Source: Branchiostoma lanceolatum (Eukaryota > Chordata > Leptocardii > Amphioxiformes > Branchiostomatidae). Taken from it: DNA of 64,000 nucleotides. The notes under the pieces were generated by a model that worked only from the letters and a program-made list of their open reading frames with translations, searched no databases and had not been told where the DNA came from. The stretch covers positions 8,437,501 through 8,501,500 of the forward strand of contig NC_089727.1 in NCBI RefSeq assembly GCF_035083965.1, given 5' to 3'. The position numbers and the translations under genes are program-made. Numbering within the stretch: the first letter of the stretch is position 1; every line of letters starts with the position of its first letter. This document shows, piece by piece, positions 34,920 to 45,844 of the stretch.

Positions 34920-35150
34920 ACATATATATATATATATTTGTCGCACATACAACGTATTCTATTTCGGCTTCACAACACCCGCCCACATACCAAATAAGAG
35001 GCTCTTGAGTTGTGCTGACTGGAGTGGGTCGGAAACACAAACAGATAAACAGACAGACAAACAGACACACCCAAAACTATATCTCCATTTTCATGAAGAT
35101 GATAATGAAGGAAATTCCGGCTGAACGAGGTCGCGACAATAACTGAATAA
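34920..35150 (+). repeat. Repeat block upstream of the first zinc-finger gene
   Basis: A short (TA)n run and TTCGGCTTCACAACACCCGC, then ACACCCAAAACTATATCTCC, are shared with 41085-41300 and with the dispersed family at 59767-59910. It forms part of the segment duplicated with the zinc-finger genes. Confidence 0.65.
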
Positions 35151-35159
35151 CCAGGAGAT

Positions 35160-35355
35160 AATACTAAGTATTTTGAGTGTTTGACCCAGAATCACAGAAT
35201 ACTTCCGGGTCGTCTGATTCCGACTTCCTGTTTCCTGGAGGTTGCAAACGGCGTGGTTTACGAAGTTTTCATCTTCAGTTCAAAGACCACATCTTTCGCG
35301 GTTTTACTGAGCCTCCCAACGTTTTTGGACAAGGTTTAGGTTCAAGTTTGTTCAG
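35160..35355 (+). other. Non-coding first exon of zinc-finger gene 1
   Basis: This segment ends in TTGTTCAG|GTAAGACG, a strong donor, and is nearly identical to 41325-41519 ahead of zinc-finger gene 2. It contains no in-frame ATG; the open frame begins at a GTG. It is best read as 5' UTR spliced to the exon at 37192. The left end is approximate. Confidence 0.7.
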
Positions 35356-35922
35356 GTAAGACGATTTGTTGTATTTTGATGCTAGAAGCTTTGTAAATGT
35401 GAAAGCAACGTGATTTTAATAGCGTTTTTCGTAGCGTCGATTTGAAGTTGTATGGGCGGTCCCGTAAAGACAAAACTACGTGTTTCTTTCGTCCATTGCT
35501 GTTGAAAAATAGACAATGGGTTGAAGGAGGAAGTACTGAACAACCACTCGTTTGAAATCTTTTTGTTTTCCGCACCAAAAAGAGAGGAAACCGTCCGACA
35601 CATTGAGAAATGCAGAGGATAAAAGTAATATTCGTAAACAATGGGGTCCTTGTTGGGGTTTACGGAGTAACAATTTTGGAAGTTATTTGGAGGCTCTATT
35701 AAAAGACAAGCGGAAATGCAAGCGTGCTTAACTTAATACGTGTATTTTGACGAAATAGTTAATTTTGTGTAATTGATAGGTGTTAACAAAAATTCATCCT
35801 GGTAGTGGTATGATTAGCGCAGTTGATAAATGTAAGGTATACTCCAAGCCCCTCCGTCCGCCCTCGAGGCCGGAAACTTCCCGCCATTTCTAACATCTGG
35901 TTTTCATTAGGGCGTTTTTGGA

Positions 35923-36049
35923 TACTCTCCAAGTAGAGGAGTGGTTCCGGCTGGTTTTCGACGTGATTTTAGGCATTTTTGTCGGTCTTTCTACTTTGCC
36001 ATGTTTTGTCTCTATAAACCAATGGTTTGAACCACTTCTTGGAGAGTAT
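35923..36049. mobile_element. MITE, TACTCTCCAAGCAGA family (diverged), in zinc-finger gene 1 intron
   Basis: It starts TACTCTCCAAGTAGAG and ends CTTCTTGGAGAGTA, with an interior GGCTGGTTTTCGACGTG shared with 58381-58570. Confidence 0.7.
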
Positions 36050-37213
36050 GTTAGGAATCTTATGGGGAGGTTCAGAACTGCTTTTGCACATATGGAATGT
36101 TTTTGGGACTGTACAATATTGACTGAGCAAGGGGGCTCTGCTGCGCTAGAAGTCCGATAAAAAAAGATTTCCATAGGCCCTCCCAACGGCATTTAACATT
36201 TTCCCATGGCCCTCCCCCAACAAGTATTATCTAAGCTGGTAAACTGGAACAGTCCTACCTGACCGAAAATTCTACTCTACTCTACTCTACTCTAAACAAA
36301 CGACCTCCGTTTAAAAATAACAACACGAGGAACTCTGAAATGGATAGCTGCCCAACAATCAAACTGGCTGTTGTCAGTAAACCCATGACATGTTCTATTC
36401 AGGTTTTGACTGTATAGAAACATATCAAAAATGATACAACCATGTAAACTATTGAACAATATACACATGTACATGTACAACGTTGAATTTATAATGTTTA
36501 CATTTTAGATCAATATCGTTTTGGGCGCTCAGCTGTCATTGTTTCAGACTGACAGTTGAAGGTTGTTCTTGGGGAATTGAAGGCCAAACTATCTGGTGCT
36601 AAAGGCGCTAGCTTCCTAAGCAGTCAGAAATTTTCACAAAATGAGCCCATTTTTTAAAACGATATTTTCTGCATTCTGTTATTCAAATAATGTTGAGTAA
36701 ACTGTCCAACCGTCCACATACATAGTTTCAACAAACATTTCTTCAATAAAGCAGAGAAATGCTTCTTATCATATTCACAGGAAAATATACAGAAACATCA
36801 AAGCTCCCGGGAATCTAAGATATTACTAGTATAATCTAAATCGTTTCATTACATTCCATAGACCTCCCCCAATCCAAAATTTTTTTCATGGCCCTCTGTC
36901 TAAGACAAGACAAGAAAAGAATTCTATTACCCTCCCCACTAAATGCACCAACCCTGCCCCTGTTGAATCTCTTACATGTAGTTAGCGTTCACTGTTGGTC
37001 AGTATTTTTGATAACAGATATGTACATTCAGTAGAAACAACGGCCATATTTGTGCCCACAGACTCTTGAAGAACCAAACTAGTTGCCTTGGATTCAGAAA
37101 ATTGTCTTCAAGTTGGGACAGCAATGGACAAGTAGCAAAACTAGGAATCCAGTGTCTCTTGTTTTAATTGTTGCTCATTTTGTCCCTACAGGAGTTGCAG
37201 CAGATCTACCAGG

Positions 37214-38896
37214 ATGGCATCTACAAACAGCGTGGAGAGTTTGGTTGAGGTGGGGAGAAAGGCAAAAAAAGATTCTTCTGTCGGATCTAACAGAGGAAAG
37301 AAGTCACACAGGTGTGAGGATTGTATCAGGCAATTCAGCAAGCTGGGTGATCTGAAGAGACATAAGCGGACTCACACAGGGGAGAAACCCTACATGTGTG
37401 AGGAGTGCAGCAGGCAGTTCAACGAGCTGGGTCATCTTAAGAGTCACATGCGGACTCACACAGGGGAGAAACCCTATAGGTGTGAGGAGTGCAGCTGGCA
37501 GTTCAGACACCTGAGTGCACTGAAGGTACACATGCGGACTCACACGGGTGAGAAGCCCTACAAGTGTGAGGAGTGTAGCAAGCAGTTTAGGCAGCTTGGG
37601 GCACTGAAGGTACATATCCGGACTCACAAAGGCGAGAAACCTTACAGGTGTGTGGAGTGCAGCAGGCAGTTTAGTGATCGGGGTGCTCTAAAAAGACATC
37701 TGTTGACTCACACAGATGAGAAACGTTATAGGTGTGAGGAGTGCAGCAGGCAGTTTAGATGTCTTGGGAATCTGAAGACTCACAACAGGATTCACACAGG
37801 TGAGAAACCCTACAAGTGTGAGGAGTGCAACAGGGGATTTAGAACAATCTATCAGCTAAAGGAACACATGAGGACTCACACAGGGGAGAAGCCCTACAAG
37901 TGTGAGGAGTGCAGCAGGCAGTTCAGTCAACTGGGTGGCCTAAAAGCTCACATGCGGACACACACAGGCGAGAAACCCTACAAGTGTGAGAAGTGCAGCA
38001 GGCAGTTCAGTGCGCTGGGTAATCTACGGATACACATGCGAACTTATACGGGTGAGAAACCCTACCAGTGTGAGGAGTGCAGCAAACTGTTCAGTAATCC
38101 GGGGAATCTTAAGATCCACATGCGGACTCACACAGGTGAGAAACCTTACAAGTGTGAGAAGTGCAGCAGGCAGTTCAGTGACCTCAGTGCTATGAAGAGA
38201 CATATGCAGACTCACACAGGTGAGAAGCCCTACAGATGTGAGGAGTGCAGCAAGCTGTTTAGCTCACTGAGGTGTCTGAAGACTCACATGCGGACTCACA
38301 CAGGGGAGAAACCTTATAAGTGTGAGAAGTGCAGCAAGCAGTTCAGTCAATGGGGTAGCCTGAAGACACACATGTTAACTCACACAGGGGAGAAACCCTA
38401 CATATGTGAGGAGTGCAGCAGGCAGTTCAGTGAACTGGGTCACTTAAAGACTCACATGCGAACTCACACAGGGGAGAAACCCTACAGATGTGAGGAGTGC
38501 AGCAGGCAGTTCAGTGAGCTGGGTCACTTAAAGACTCACATGCGAACTCACACAGGGGAGAGACCCTACAGATGTGAGGAGTGCAGCAAGCAGTTCAGTT
38601 CACAGGGTAATCTAAAGAAGCACATGCAAACTCATACAGGGGTGAAACCCTATAGGTGTGAGGAGTGCAGCAAGCAGTTCTGTGAGCTCTGTAATCTGAA
38701 GGATCACATACGAACTCACACAGGTGAGAAACCCTACAGGTGTGAGAAGTGCAGCAAGCAATTCAGTCAGCTGGGTGCTCTGAAGGTTCACATGCGGACT
38801 CACACAGGGGAGAAGCCATATAAATGCGAGGAGTGCAGCAAACAGTTCAGTGTGCTGGGTAATCTGAAGAGCCACATGAGAACCCACACAAGGTAG
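37214..38896 (+). CDS. C2H2 zinc-finger protein 1, 19 fingers, 560 aa
   Basis: This is a probable sequence-specific DNA-binding nuclear protein. The coding region is one exon, with its acceptor TTGTCCCTACAG at 37180-37191 and ATG at 37214. A short basic head (MASTNSVESLVEVGRKAKK) is followed by nineteen C2H2 fingers in register, joined by TGEKPY linkers. No KRAB, BTB or SCAN domain is present. Finger 9 ends RTY, so its last zinc ligand His is replaced by Tyr. Finger 5 has the linker TDEKRY, and finger 16 is followed by TGVKPY. Fingers 14 and 15 are almost identical, a sign of recent internal duplication. The TAG falls in the linker after finger 19, and remains of a twentieth finger follow. 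A paralogue of equal length lies 5.5 kb downstream. Confidence 0.95.
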   Translation: MASTNSVESLVEVGRKAKKDSSVGSNRGKKSHRCEDCIRQFSKLGDLKRHKRTHTGEKPYMCEECSRQFNELGHLKSHMRTHTGEKPYRCEECSWQFRHLSALKVHMRTHTGEKPYKCEECSKQFRQLGALKVHIRTHKGEKPYRCVECSRQFSDRGALKRHLLTHTDEKRYRCEECSRQFRCLGNLKTHNRIHTGEKPYKCEECNRGFRTIYQLKEHMRTHTGEKPYKCEECSRQFSQLGGLKAHMRTHTGEKPYKCEKCSRQFSALGNLRIHMRTYTGEKPYQCEECSKLFSNPGNLKIHMRTHTGEKPYKCEKCSRQFSDLSAMKRHMQTHTGEKPYRCEECSKLFSSLRCLKTHMRTHTGEKPYKCEKCSKQFSQWGSLKTHMLTHTGEKPYICEECSRQFSELGHLKTHMRTHTGEKPYRCEECSRQFSELGHLKTHMRTHTGERPYRCEECSKQFSSQGNLKKHMQTHTGVKPYRCEECSKQFCELCNLKDHIRTHTGEKPYRCEKCSKQFSQLGALKVHMRTHTGEKPYKCEECSKQFSVLGNLKSHMRTHTR

Positions 38897-38973
38897 TTAC
38901 TTCACTGTGTGAGGAGTGCAGTAGGCAAATCAGTGAACGACATACAGACAAGCACATGCAGACTCACAAGTAA
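38897..38973 (+). pseudogene. Vestigial twentieth zinc finger after the stop codon
   Basis: In a different frame the 3' flank reads CEECSRQISERHTDKHMQTH followed by K and a stop at 38971-38973. It is a recognisable but shortened finger that has lost its Phe and Leu core residues. Confidence 0.8.
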
Positions 38974-39837
38974 ATAAGCCCCCATGCTTTGAAGTGTATT
39001 AGAGTTTGTGGCCTGGTGGTGGATTTAAAGGATTGCATGCAAACGTAGCTAGTTTTGAAAGTAAAGTTCTTTTTTTTCTCATCATTTTTAGGCATTGTAT
39101 ACTCAGCTTATTGATTATCTCTTTTATGATCTTATAGTATCTGCACTAGATCTACTTAGTTGTTAGATTGTGCAGATGATAATAATCTTGTGAACAGTAG
39201 AACTTTAGATCCAAGTTACTGAGTTTATTTGTTATGAAATGTTTTACTTTTATTTTATTACACTGTTTGATCTTATAAGATTATTCCTCATAACAAGTTA
39301 CATTTGCTAGTACTTGAGTGTTTTGGTTATCTTTTAATAGCCTGGAGTCCAGCCTTATTAGCTTCAGTCCGCTACCCAAGCTCCGCTCCTCGCCAGCGGA
39401 GCTTGGGTAGCACAGCGGAGCTACGGTAGCGGACGGAAGCTAAAAAGGCTGGATTCCAGGCTATCTTGTTATACCTTTGACTTTGTAATTTTGAGATTGT
39501 TCCTTGTAGAAGTTGTACCAATTTACATTCACTGTTGGGTTAGCACAGTCAGGTAACTGTTCTACCTGCCTAGTTCATGTAGGTAGATGCACAGTTTTGT
39601 TGTTGTTGTTGTTGTTAGTTGCATGGGTTTGTTGACCATTTTATATCTATGTTGCAAAGAAAGTTGTTTGATTTGTATTAGTCTGTCAATAACTGAAAAA
39701 ATTCTCTTGCAGTAAAGAAAAAAACTTAGAGTCTGTAGGATGGCAATATATGGATAACGATGTCATCAAAACACAACTGGCATATTTCTTTGTGATTTTA
39801 GAACTAAAAGGTGTTAGCATGAAAGTTAATCTGAGTC
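38974..39837. other. Probable 3' UTR and spacer of zinc-finger gene 1
   Basis: AT-rich sequence that parallels the sequence after zinc-finger gene 2 (shared TTAGGCATTGTATAC, TGATTATCT, GATAATAATCTTG). One inverted-repeat element (39338-39463) is inserted. No other gene is seen. Confidence 0.5.
39338..39463. mobile_element. Inverted-repeat element, TAGCCTGGA ends
   Basis: TAGCCTGGAGTCCAGCC is mirrored by GGCTGGATTCCAGGCTA. Inside, CCGCTACCCAAGCTCCGCT pairs with AGCGGAGCTTGGGTAGC. The whole 126 bp can fold into one long hairpin. Relatives are at 42282-42362 and 62324-62381. Confidence 0.8.
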
Positions 39838-40205
39838 CCAATTAGCATAATTCGCACTTCATTATGTACAACACTGTCCAAGCTGTCTGCATACCAAGTA
39901 TCATGGAAATCTGACGTCCCTCTGTTCAGTTATTCTCCTTAGAAGTTTACAGAGCAAGCTGCTAGGGGGCCCAAACCTACACTAATTTTCTTTACATCAC
40001 AAGCTCTCTGCCACCAAAAAATCATAGTACGTCCAGGTCAAAAGATAGAAAAGGGAAGTTTTGCTGCAGTACCAAGATCACATACCAGGAGGCCCAAAAT
40101 CGACCTTGAATTTTGGCTTCACAACACCCACGCACATACCAAATTTCATTGTAATCCATCAAGTTGATAGATCCTGATACATCTTCAACTTATTAAACCC
40201 CCAGA
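39838..40205 (+). repeat. Dispersed non-coding repeat, AAGCTGCTAGGGGGC family
   Basis: It shares CAATTAGCATAATT, TGTTCAGTTATTCTCC, AGCAAGCTGCTAGGGGGC, CACGTCCAGGTCAAAAGATA-like and GGCTTCACAACACC blocks in the same order with 59440-59925. A partial relative is at 60640-60975 and an inverted one at 12960-13330. Confidence 0.7.
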
Positions 40206-40247
40206 TAACCCGACGAGGGGCAAAATAGGGGGGGGGGAGGTCCCAGG

Positions 40248-41012
40248 CTAAGACGGGCAGGCCTCCAGGATGGCGCGGTATGACTCAATGGTGGGAGCCG
40301 TAAGAACCGCGCCAGGCAGGGCGTTCCACTCTGGGATCGTGCGGGGGAAGAATGAGTACTTAAATGAGTATGTTCTAGCGTTGATTGTTTGGAATTTTAG
40401 AGTGTGGCTCCCCCGGGTGCGCCCCTGAGCTGGTAATGTAGTTATTGACTAGTTTATAGAGAAAGGTGAGGCGGGCGTTCATCCTCCTTTCAGAGAGAAG
40501 GGGCCACTGCAGGTCACTGAGCATTTGTGTCACGCTGCTAGTCCGCCGGTGGTCATTCAGAGTCTCTCGGGCGGCCCTGCGCTGGACGGCCTCCATCCCT
40601 TTGGTGGTGTACGGGTCCCAGACGATGGCACTATATTCCAAGTGGGGCCGCACCAGCGCTTTGTAACAAGTGGCCTTGACCCTAGATGGACAATGGGTCA
40701 AATTGCGCCGAATGACCCCTAGTACCCTGCCGGCTTTGCTAGTGGCGTAGTTGATATGGGTGTCCCACCGCAGATCGTCGGACAGTTGTACTCCAAGATA
40801 GGGGTGGGACTTGACACCGGTGAGGGCTTCTCCACTTAGGGAGTACTGGGTTAGGATGGGGTGCTTTTTACGGGTGATATGGAGGATGTGGCATTTAGAG
40901 GGATTGAACGACATAAGCCAACGATTTTGCCAATCTGTTAGCGCATCTAGATCAGACTGTAGACCTTGTGCGTCAGAAGGCGTGCTGATAGTTCGATAAA
41001 TCAAGCAATCGT
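40248..41012 (-). mobile_element. 5'-truncated LINE fragment, C-terminal RT with a frameshift
   Basis: The minus-strand frame begins at the catalytic box (IFADDCLIYRTI) and runs through the thumb and C-terminal domain (SFNPSKCHILHITRKKHP, YLGVQLSDDLRWDTHI, ALVRPHLEYSAIVWDPY) to a TAG at 40375. A one-base shift between roughly 40400 and 40460 moves the rest into the next frame. There SFFPRTIPEWNALPG, the usual end of such proteins, runs to a TAG at 40248-40250. The left part of RT and the endonuclease are lost. It is a different family from the LINE at 1.4 kb and is inactive. Confidence 0.9.
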
Positions 41013-41047
41013 CGGCAAATATATACATACATACATACATACATACA

Positions 41048-41083
<36 letters not shown>

Positions 41084-41085
41084 TA
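41010..41085. repeat. (TACA)n microsatellite with (TA)n tail
   Basis: About sixteen tandem TACA units followed by TATATATA lie directly at the 5' truncation point of the LINE fragment, inside the duplicated zinc-finger upstream segment. Confidence 0.95.
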
Positions 41086-41324
41086 TTTGTCGCACATACA
41101 ACGTACTCTATTTCGGCTTCACAACACCCGCCCACATACCAAATATCATTGTAATACATCAAGAGGCTCTTGAGTTGGCTGAGAGGCTGACTGGAGTGGG
41201 GTGGAAACACAAACAGACAGACAAACAGACACACCCAAAACTATATCTCCATTTTTCATGAAGATAATCATGAAGGAAATTCCGTATGAACGAGGTCGCG
41301 ACAACAACTGAATAACCAGGAGAT

Positions 41325-41519
41325 AATACTAAGTATTTGGAGTGTTTGACCCAGAATCACAGAATACTTCCGGGTCGTCTGATTCCGACTTCCTGTTTGC
41401 TGGAGGTTGCAAACGGCGTGGTTACGAAGTTTTCATCTTCAGTTCAAAGACCACATCTTTCGCGGTTTTACTAAGCCTCCTAACGTTTTTGGACAAGGTT
41501 TTGGTTCAGGTTTGTTCAG
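41325..41519 (+). other. Non-coding first exon of zinc-finger gene 2
   Basis: It is nearly identical to 35160-35355, including the TTGTTCAG|GTAAGACG donor at 41520. It has no ATG and is spliced to the acceptor at 42694. Confidence 0.7.
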
Positions 41520-42281
41520 GTAAGACGATTTGTTATATTTTGATGCTAGAAGCTTTGTAAATTTGAAAGCAACGTGATTTTAATGGCGTTTTTCGTAGCG
41601 TCTATTTGAAGTTGTGTGGGCGGTCCCGTATAAAAGACAAAACGAAGTGTTTCTCTCGTCCATAGCTGTTGAAAAATAGACCATGGGTTGAAGGAAGTAC
41701 TTTACAAACACTCGTTTGAAATCTTTTTGTTTTCCGCACCAAAAAGAGAAGAAACTATCCGACACATATGGACGTATTTCGTAAACAATGGGGGCTTTTT
41801 AGGGTTTACCAAGTAACCGTTTTGTAGGTTATCTATATAAAAACAAGCGAAAATGCCAGTGTATTAAAGGTATCTTTCAATTATAGTGTCACATTTATGT
41901 AATTGATTAGTGTTATGAAAAAGTCTTACTTGTACTATTAAAGAGTGCAGTTGATATTTATAATATGGAACCAATTCTTCAAATCCCCCTGTCCGCCCAC
42001 GGGCCGGTAACTTCCTTCCATTCTAACATCTTGTTGGGAATTGTAGGGGGAGGTTCAAATGATTTGGGGACTGTACGATATTCAGTGGGGGGGGGGGTGC
42101 AGGTTGGTCTGGTGCGCTGGAACTAGTCACCCCCCCCCCCCCCCCCCCCCACCTTACAAAAGTATCCAAGACCCTCCCTTACTACAGAAGTATCAACTGG
42201 AAGAAACACGAAGTTTAAAAAGCAACCTCACCAAGTACTAGTACTCATGAAATGGACGTTATGGCCCTCCCCCTAAATGCA

Positions 42282-42362
42282 TAGCCTGGATGCCAGACCC
42301 TCAAACTCTAAAATATCTATAAATATCAATATTTTAGAGTTTGGGGGTCTGGCATCCAGGGT
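42282..42362. mobile_element. Inverted-repeat element, TAGCCTGGA ends, short form
   Basis: TAGCCTGGATGCCAGACCC and GGGTCTGGCATCCAGG flank an AAACTCTAAAATAT/ATATTTTAGAGTTT stem. The complete 80 bp is one hairpin. Confidence 0.8.
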
Positions 42363-42716
42363 ACTAAATGCACTAAACCTCCCCCTACTAAATCCTGAAC
42401 ATGCGGCATAATCTTCATCAAGTTAAAGAGGCTGCCCTAACTGTAAAAACCAAAAAGTTCAAATAAAAGTGTTCAATGAGAGTGTTTTTTATTTTTTTTT
42501 CATCAAATACTAGTACCTACATGAAGTTGCAACAACAACCAAATTTGGAACTGCAGACTAGAATTAGAAGAAACTACTTGTTGTTGGATTCAGAAAATTG
42601 TCTTCAAGTAGGGGTGCCAATGTACATGTACAACATAGCAAAATTAGGAATCTAGTGTCTCTTGTTTAAATGATGGTTCATTTTGTCTCTACAGAAACTG
42701 CACCAGATCTACGAAA

Positions 42717-44399
42717 ATGGCGTCTGCAAGCAGCATGCAGAGTTTGGTTGAGGTTGGGAGAAAAGCAAAAAAAGTTTCTGCTGTCGGATCTAACAAAGGA
42801 AAGAAGTCCTACAGGTGTGAGGAGTGTAGCAGGCAGTTCAACAAGCTGGGTGATCTGAAGAGACATGAGCGGACTCACACAGGGGAGAAACCCTACATGT
42901 GTGAGGAGTGCAGCAGGCAGTTCAACGAGCTGGGTCATCTTAAGAGTCACATGCGGACTCACACAGAGGAGAAACCTTACAAGTGTGAGGAGTGCAGTAG
43001 GCAGTTCAGACACCGTAGTGCGCTTAAGTTACATATCAGGACTCACACGGGTGAGAAACCCTACAAGTGTGAGGAGTGCAGCAGTCAATTTAGGCATCTA
43101 GGCAATCTGAAGACTCACATGCGGATTCACACTGGTGAGAAACCTTACAGGTGTGAGGAGTGCGGCAGGCAGTTTAGTGAACAGGGTGCTCTGAAGAGAC
43201 ATATGCGGATTCACACAAGTGAAAAACCCTATAGATGTGAGGAGTGCAGCAGGCAGTTTAGTGTGCTGGGCAATCTGAAGAGTCACGAGAAGATTCACAC
43301 AGGTGAAAAACCCTACAAGTGTGAGGAGTGCAGCAGGCAATTTAGAACCCATTTTCAGCTGAAGGAGCACATGAAGTCTCACACAGGGGAGAAGCCCTAC
43401 CAATGTGAAAAGTGCAGCAAGCAATACAGTCACCTAGGGAATCTAAAGTCCCACATGCGTACTCACACTGGAGAGAAACCCTACAGGTGTGAGCAGTGCA
43501 GCAGGCACTTCAGTAACCAGAGTAATCTAAAGAAACACATGAAGTCTCACACAGGGGAGAAGCCTTTCAGGTGTATGGAATGCAGCAGGCAGTTCAGTCA
43601 GCTGGGTCACCTAAAAACCCACATGCGAACTCACACAGGGGAGAAACCCTACAGGTGTATGGAGTGCAGCAAGCAGTTCAGTCAGCTGGGTCACCTAAAA
43701 ACCCACATGCGAACTCACACAGGTGAAAAACCCTACAGATGTGAGGAGTGCAGCAGGCAGTTCAGTGAGCTGGGACATCTAAAGACCCACATACAAACTC
43801 ACACAGGTGAGAAACCCTACAGATGTGAGGAGTGTGGCAAGCGGTTCCGTGACATTAGTGTTTTAAAGATACACAAGCAGACTCACACCGGTGAGAAACC
43901 TTACACATGTAAGGAGTGCAGCAAGCAGTTCAGTCAGCTGGGTCAACTAAAAACCCACATGCGTACTCACACAGGGGAGAAGCCGTACAAGTGTGAGGAG
44001 TGCAGTAGGCAGTTCAACGTGCTGGGTCATCTAAAGACTCACATGCGTACTCACACAGGGGAGAAACCGTACAGATGTGAGAAGTGCAGCAGGCAGTTCA
44101 GTGAGCTGGGTCATCTTAAGAGCCACATGAGGACTCACACGGGAGAGAAACCCTACAGTTGTGAGGAGTGCAGCAAACAGTTCAGTTGCCTAAGTGTTTT
44201 AAAGATACACATGCGGACTCACACAGGTGAGAAACCATACGCATGCAGTTTTTGCAGCAAGCAGTTCAGTCAGATGCCTGCTCTGAAGGCTCATATGCGG
44301 ACTCACACAGGGGAGAAGCCCTATAAATGTGAGAAGTGCGGCAAACAGTTCAGCGTGCTAAGTAATCTAAAGACCCACATGAGAACCCACACAAGGTAG
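42717..44399 (+). CDS. C2H2 zinc-finger protein 2, 19 fingers, 560 aa
   Basis: It is the tandem paralogue of the gene at 37.2 kb, with the same length, finger number, single coding exon, acceptor type (TTTGTCTCTACAG) and head (MASASSMQSLVEVGRKAKK). Nineteen C2H2 fingers follow. All Cys and His ligands look intact. One linker is TEEKPY (after finger 2) and one TSEKPY (after finger 5). Finger 8 has Tyr for the core Phe. Fingers 10-11, repeating QLGHLKTH, are near-copies. Finger 18 (CSFCSKQF) departs most from the consensus. Fingers 1-2 match the paralogue best while the central ones differ, as expected when arrays diverge by internal duplication and loss. The targets are unknown. Confidence 0.95.
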   Translation: MASASSMQSLVEVGRKAKKVSAVGSNKGKKSYRCEECSRQFNKLGDLKRHERTHTGEKPYMCEECSRQFNELGHLKSHMRTHTEEKPYKCEECSRQFRHRSALKLHIRTHTGEKPYKCEECSSQFRHLGNLKTHMRIHTGEKPYRCEECGRQFSEQGALKRHMRIHTSEKPYRCEECSRQFSVLGNLKSHEKIHTGEKPYKCEECSRQFRTHFQLKEHMKSHTGEKPYQCEKCSKQYSHLGNLKSHMRTHTGEKPYRCEQCSRHFSNQSNLKKHMKSHTGEKPFRCMECSRQFSQLGHLKTHMRTHTGEKPYRCMECSKQFSQLGHLKTHMRTHTGEKPYRCEECSRQFSELGHLKTHIQTHTGEKPYRCEECGKRFRDISVLKIHKQTHTGEKPYTCKECSKQFSQLGQLKTHMRTHTGEKPYKCEECSRQFNVLGHLKTHMRTHTGEKPYRCEKCSRQFSELGHLKSHMRTHTGEKPYSCEECSKQFSCLSVLKIHMRTHTGEKPYACSFCSKQFSQMPALKAHMRTHTGEKPYKCEKCGKQFSVLSNLKTHMRTHTR

Positions 44400-44490
44400 T
44401 CAACCCTACATGTATGTGTGCAGCAGGCAGTTCAGTGAATGAGATAGTTTTGGAAAGCACATGATGTGAGACTCACAAGTAATAAAGCAC
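44400..44490 (+). pseudogene. Vestigial twentieth zinc finger of gene 2
   Basis: After the TAG another frame reads CSRQFSE and then a stop, preceded by a CCCTACATGT linker remnant. It corresponds to the finger remnant after gene 1. Confidence 0.7.
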
Positions 44491-45840
44491 CCAAGTGTTG
44501 AAGTATGCTGGTCAGGTGGTGGATTTGAATGATTGCATGCAAAAGTAGCTGATTTGGAAAGTGGAGTTTCTTTAAACATTTTGTTCAGGCATTGTATACT
44601 AAGCCTATTGATTATCTTTTTATCTATCTTTTTATATAGTTTAATGAACGTATATGTTTGATTGTTTAGATGATAATAATCTTGCAGGCAGTAGAACTTT
44701 AGATCCCAGTTGGTCAGTTTGCTATGAAATGTTTTACTAAAATTACTAGTTGATTTAATTATCTTAGAGTTTTTGCAGTTTCCCCAGCTTAGTCACATTG
44801 AGTTGATTTGTAAAAGAGTATGTTTTGTATGATATGAAACTTTGTCTATGTTAACAATTATATCATTTGATAACTTTATATTGTCTATTGACATTGTTGT
44901 TTTGTGTAACCTTTTGAATTCTAAGGGATGAATATTGCACTTAGTAGCAGTTTGGGTATAGGTGTGGTAAGATGTCATTATCATTTCCAAATTCCATACT
45001 TGCATCTTGTGCAGGGGACAACACCATATGCCTCACCTGAATTATATTTAAGAAAAAAAAATCAAACCCTGTTTAACCTTATGAAATTTTTCTTTACACT
45101 GATTTATATTTACTAGTACTTTAGTTTTAGGGCTGATATCATGCCAGTTTGATGCCTGTGATTATTCCTAGTACTAATTTACATTTACTACAGTTTTAGC
45201 ACTACAAATGTATAAGGTTCCTTTTATACCTGCTATGTTCATGTAGGTTGATACATTTTTTTTCTTTTATTGTTATTTTTGGTTCCTTGAGTATTTGTAT
45301 ATGTGTAGTTTAGTTGAATTAGTCTGATAATTGAAAAATACAGCCCAACTCTTAAAGTGATGAAAAATGTCAGTTAATTGTCAATATATCGTTAACCTAA
45401 TCATCAACTGGCATATTTTGTACTAATAGTAGAACCTACAGGCACTTTTTTGTCCCAAATTTGACCTTAAGTTATAATAGGTAGACTCTTTATTGTTGGT
45501 TTTATTGTATTATATTTAGATGTAATTTATTTTCTTCAATAAAGTTTTTGTTTGATGTTTACTTTACTTAGGTATCATTTGGGCTAACATGTTTAAGTTA
45601 AGTATAGTAGACTTCAACCAAGATTACAACGCTGGAAATCGGTTGCTTAGTTAACTAAAGCGTTGGTTGCAAATATGAAACCCAAAGAATCTAAAATCAT
45701 GAGTTGTATAGACTTGGTTTATAAGGAGATTAAAAGATTCTTACAATTTTCCAGCGAGTTATTAATAAATGAAGCGTCACATGCAAGTACAAAGCTGGAC
45801 AGGTAGCGAAGGAAGATGCAACATCTCTGCATCCATCTAA
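44491..45840. other. 3' UTR and spacer of zinc-finger gene 2
   Basis: AT-rich and collinear in places with the sequence after gene 1. An AATAAAG near 45538 is a plausible distal poly(A) signal. No gene is recognised. Confidence 0.45.
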
Positions 45841-45844
45841 TTAA

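Noticed and set aside
35177-35359. Open frame in the zinc-finger first exon as a protein N terminus
   Set aside because: It starts with GTG, has no ATG, and is not needed because the finger exon has its own ATG with a conserved head. It was treated as 5' UTR.
37304-38887. Antisense and shifted frames within the zinc-finger exons
   Set aside because: They are shadows of the repetitive finger sequence. All are short and without splice signals.
42080-42155. Runs of G (42088-42097) and C (42127-42150) as a regulatory quadruplex
   Set aside because: They could be a simple low-complexity expansion or an assembly artefact. Nothing nearby gives them a function.
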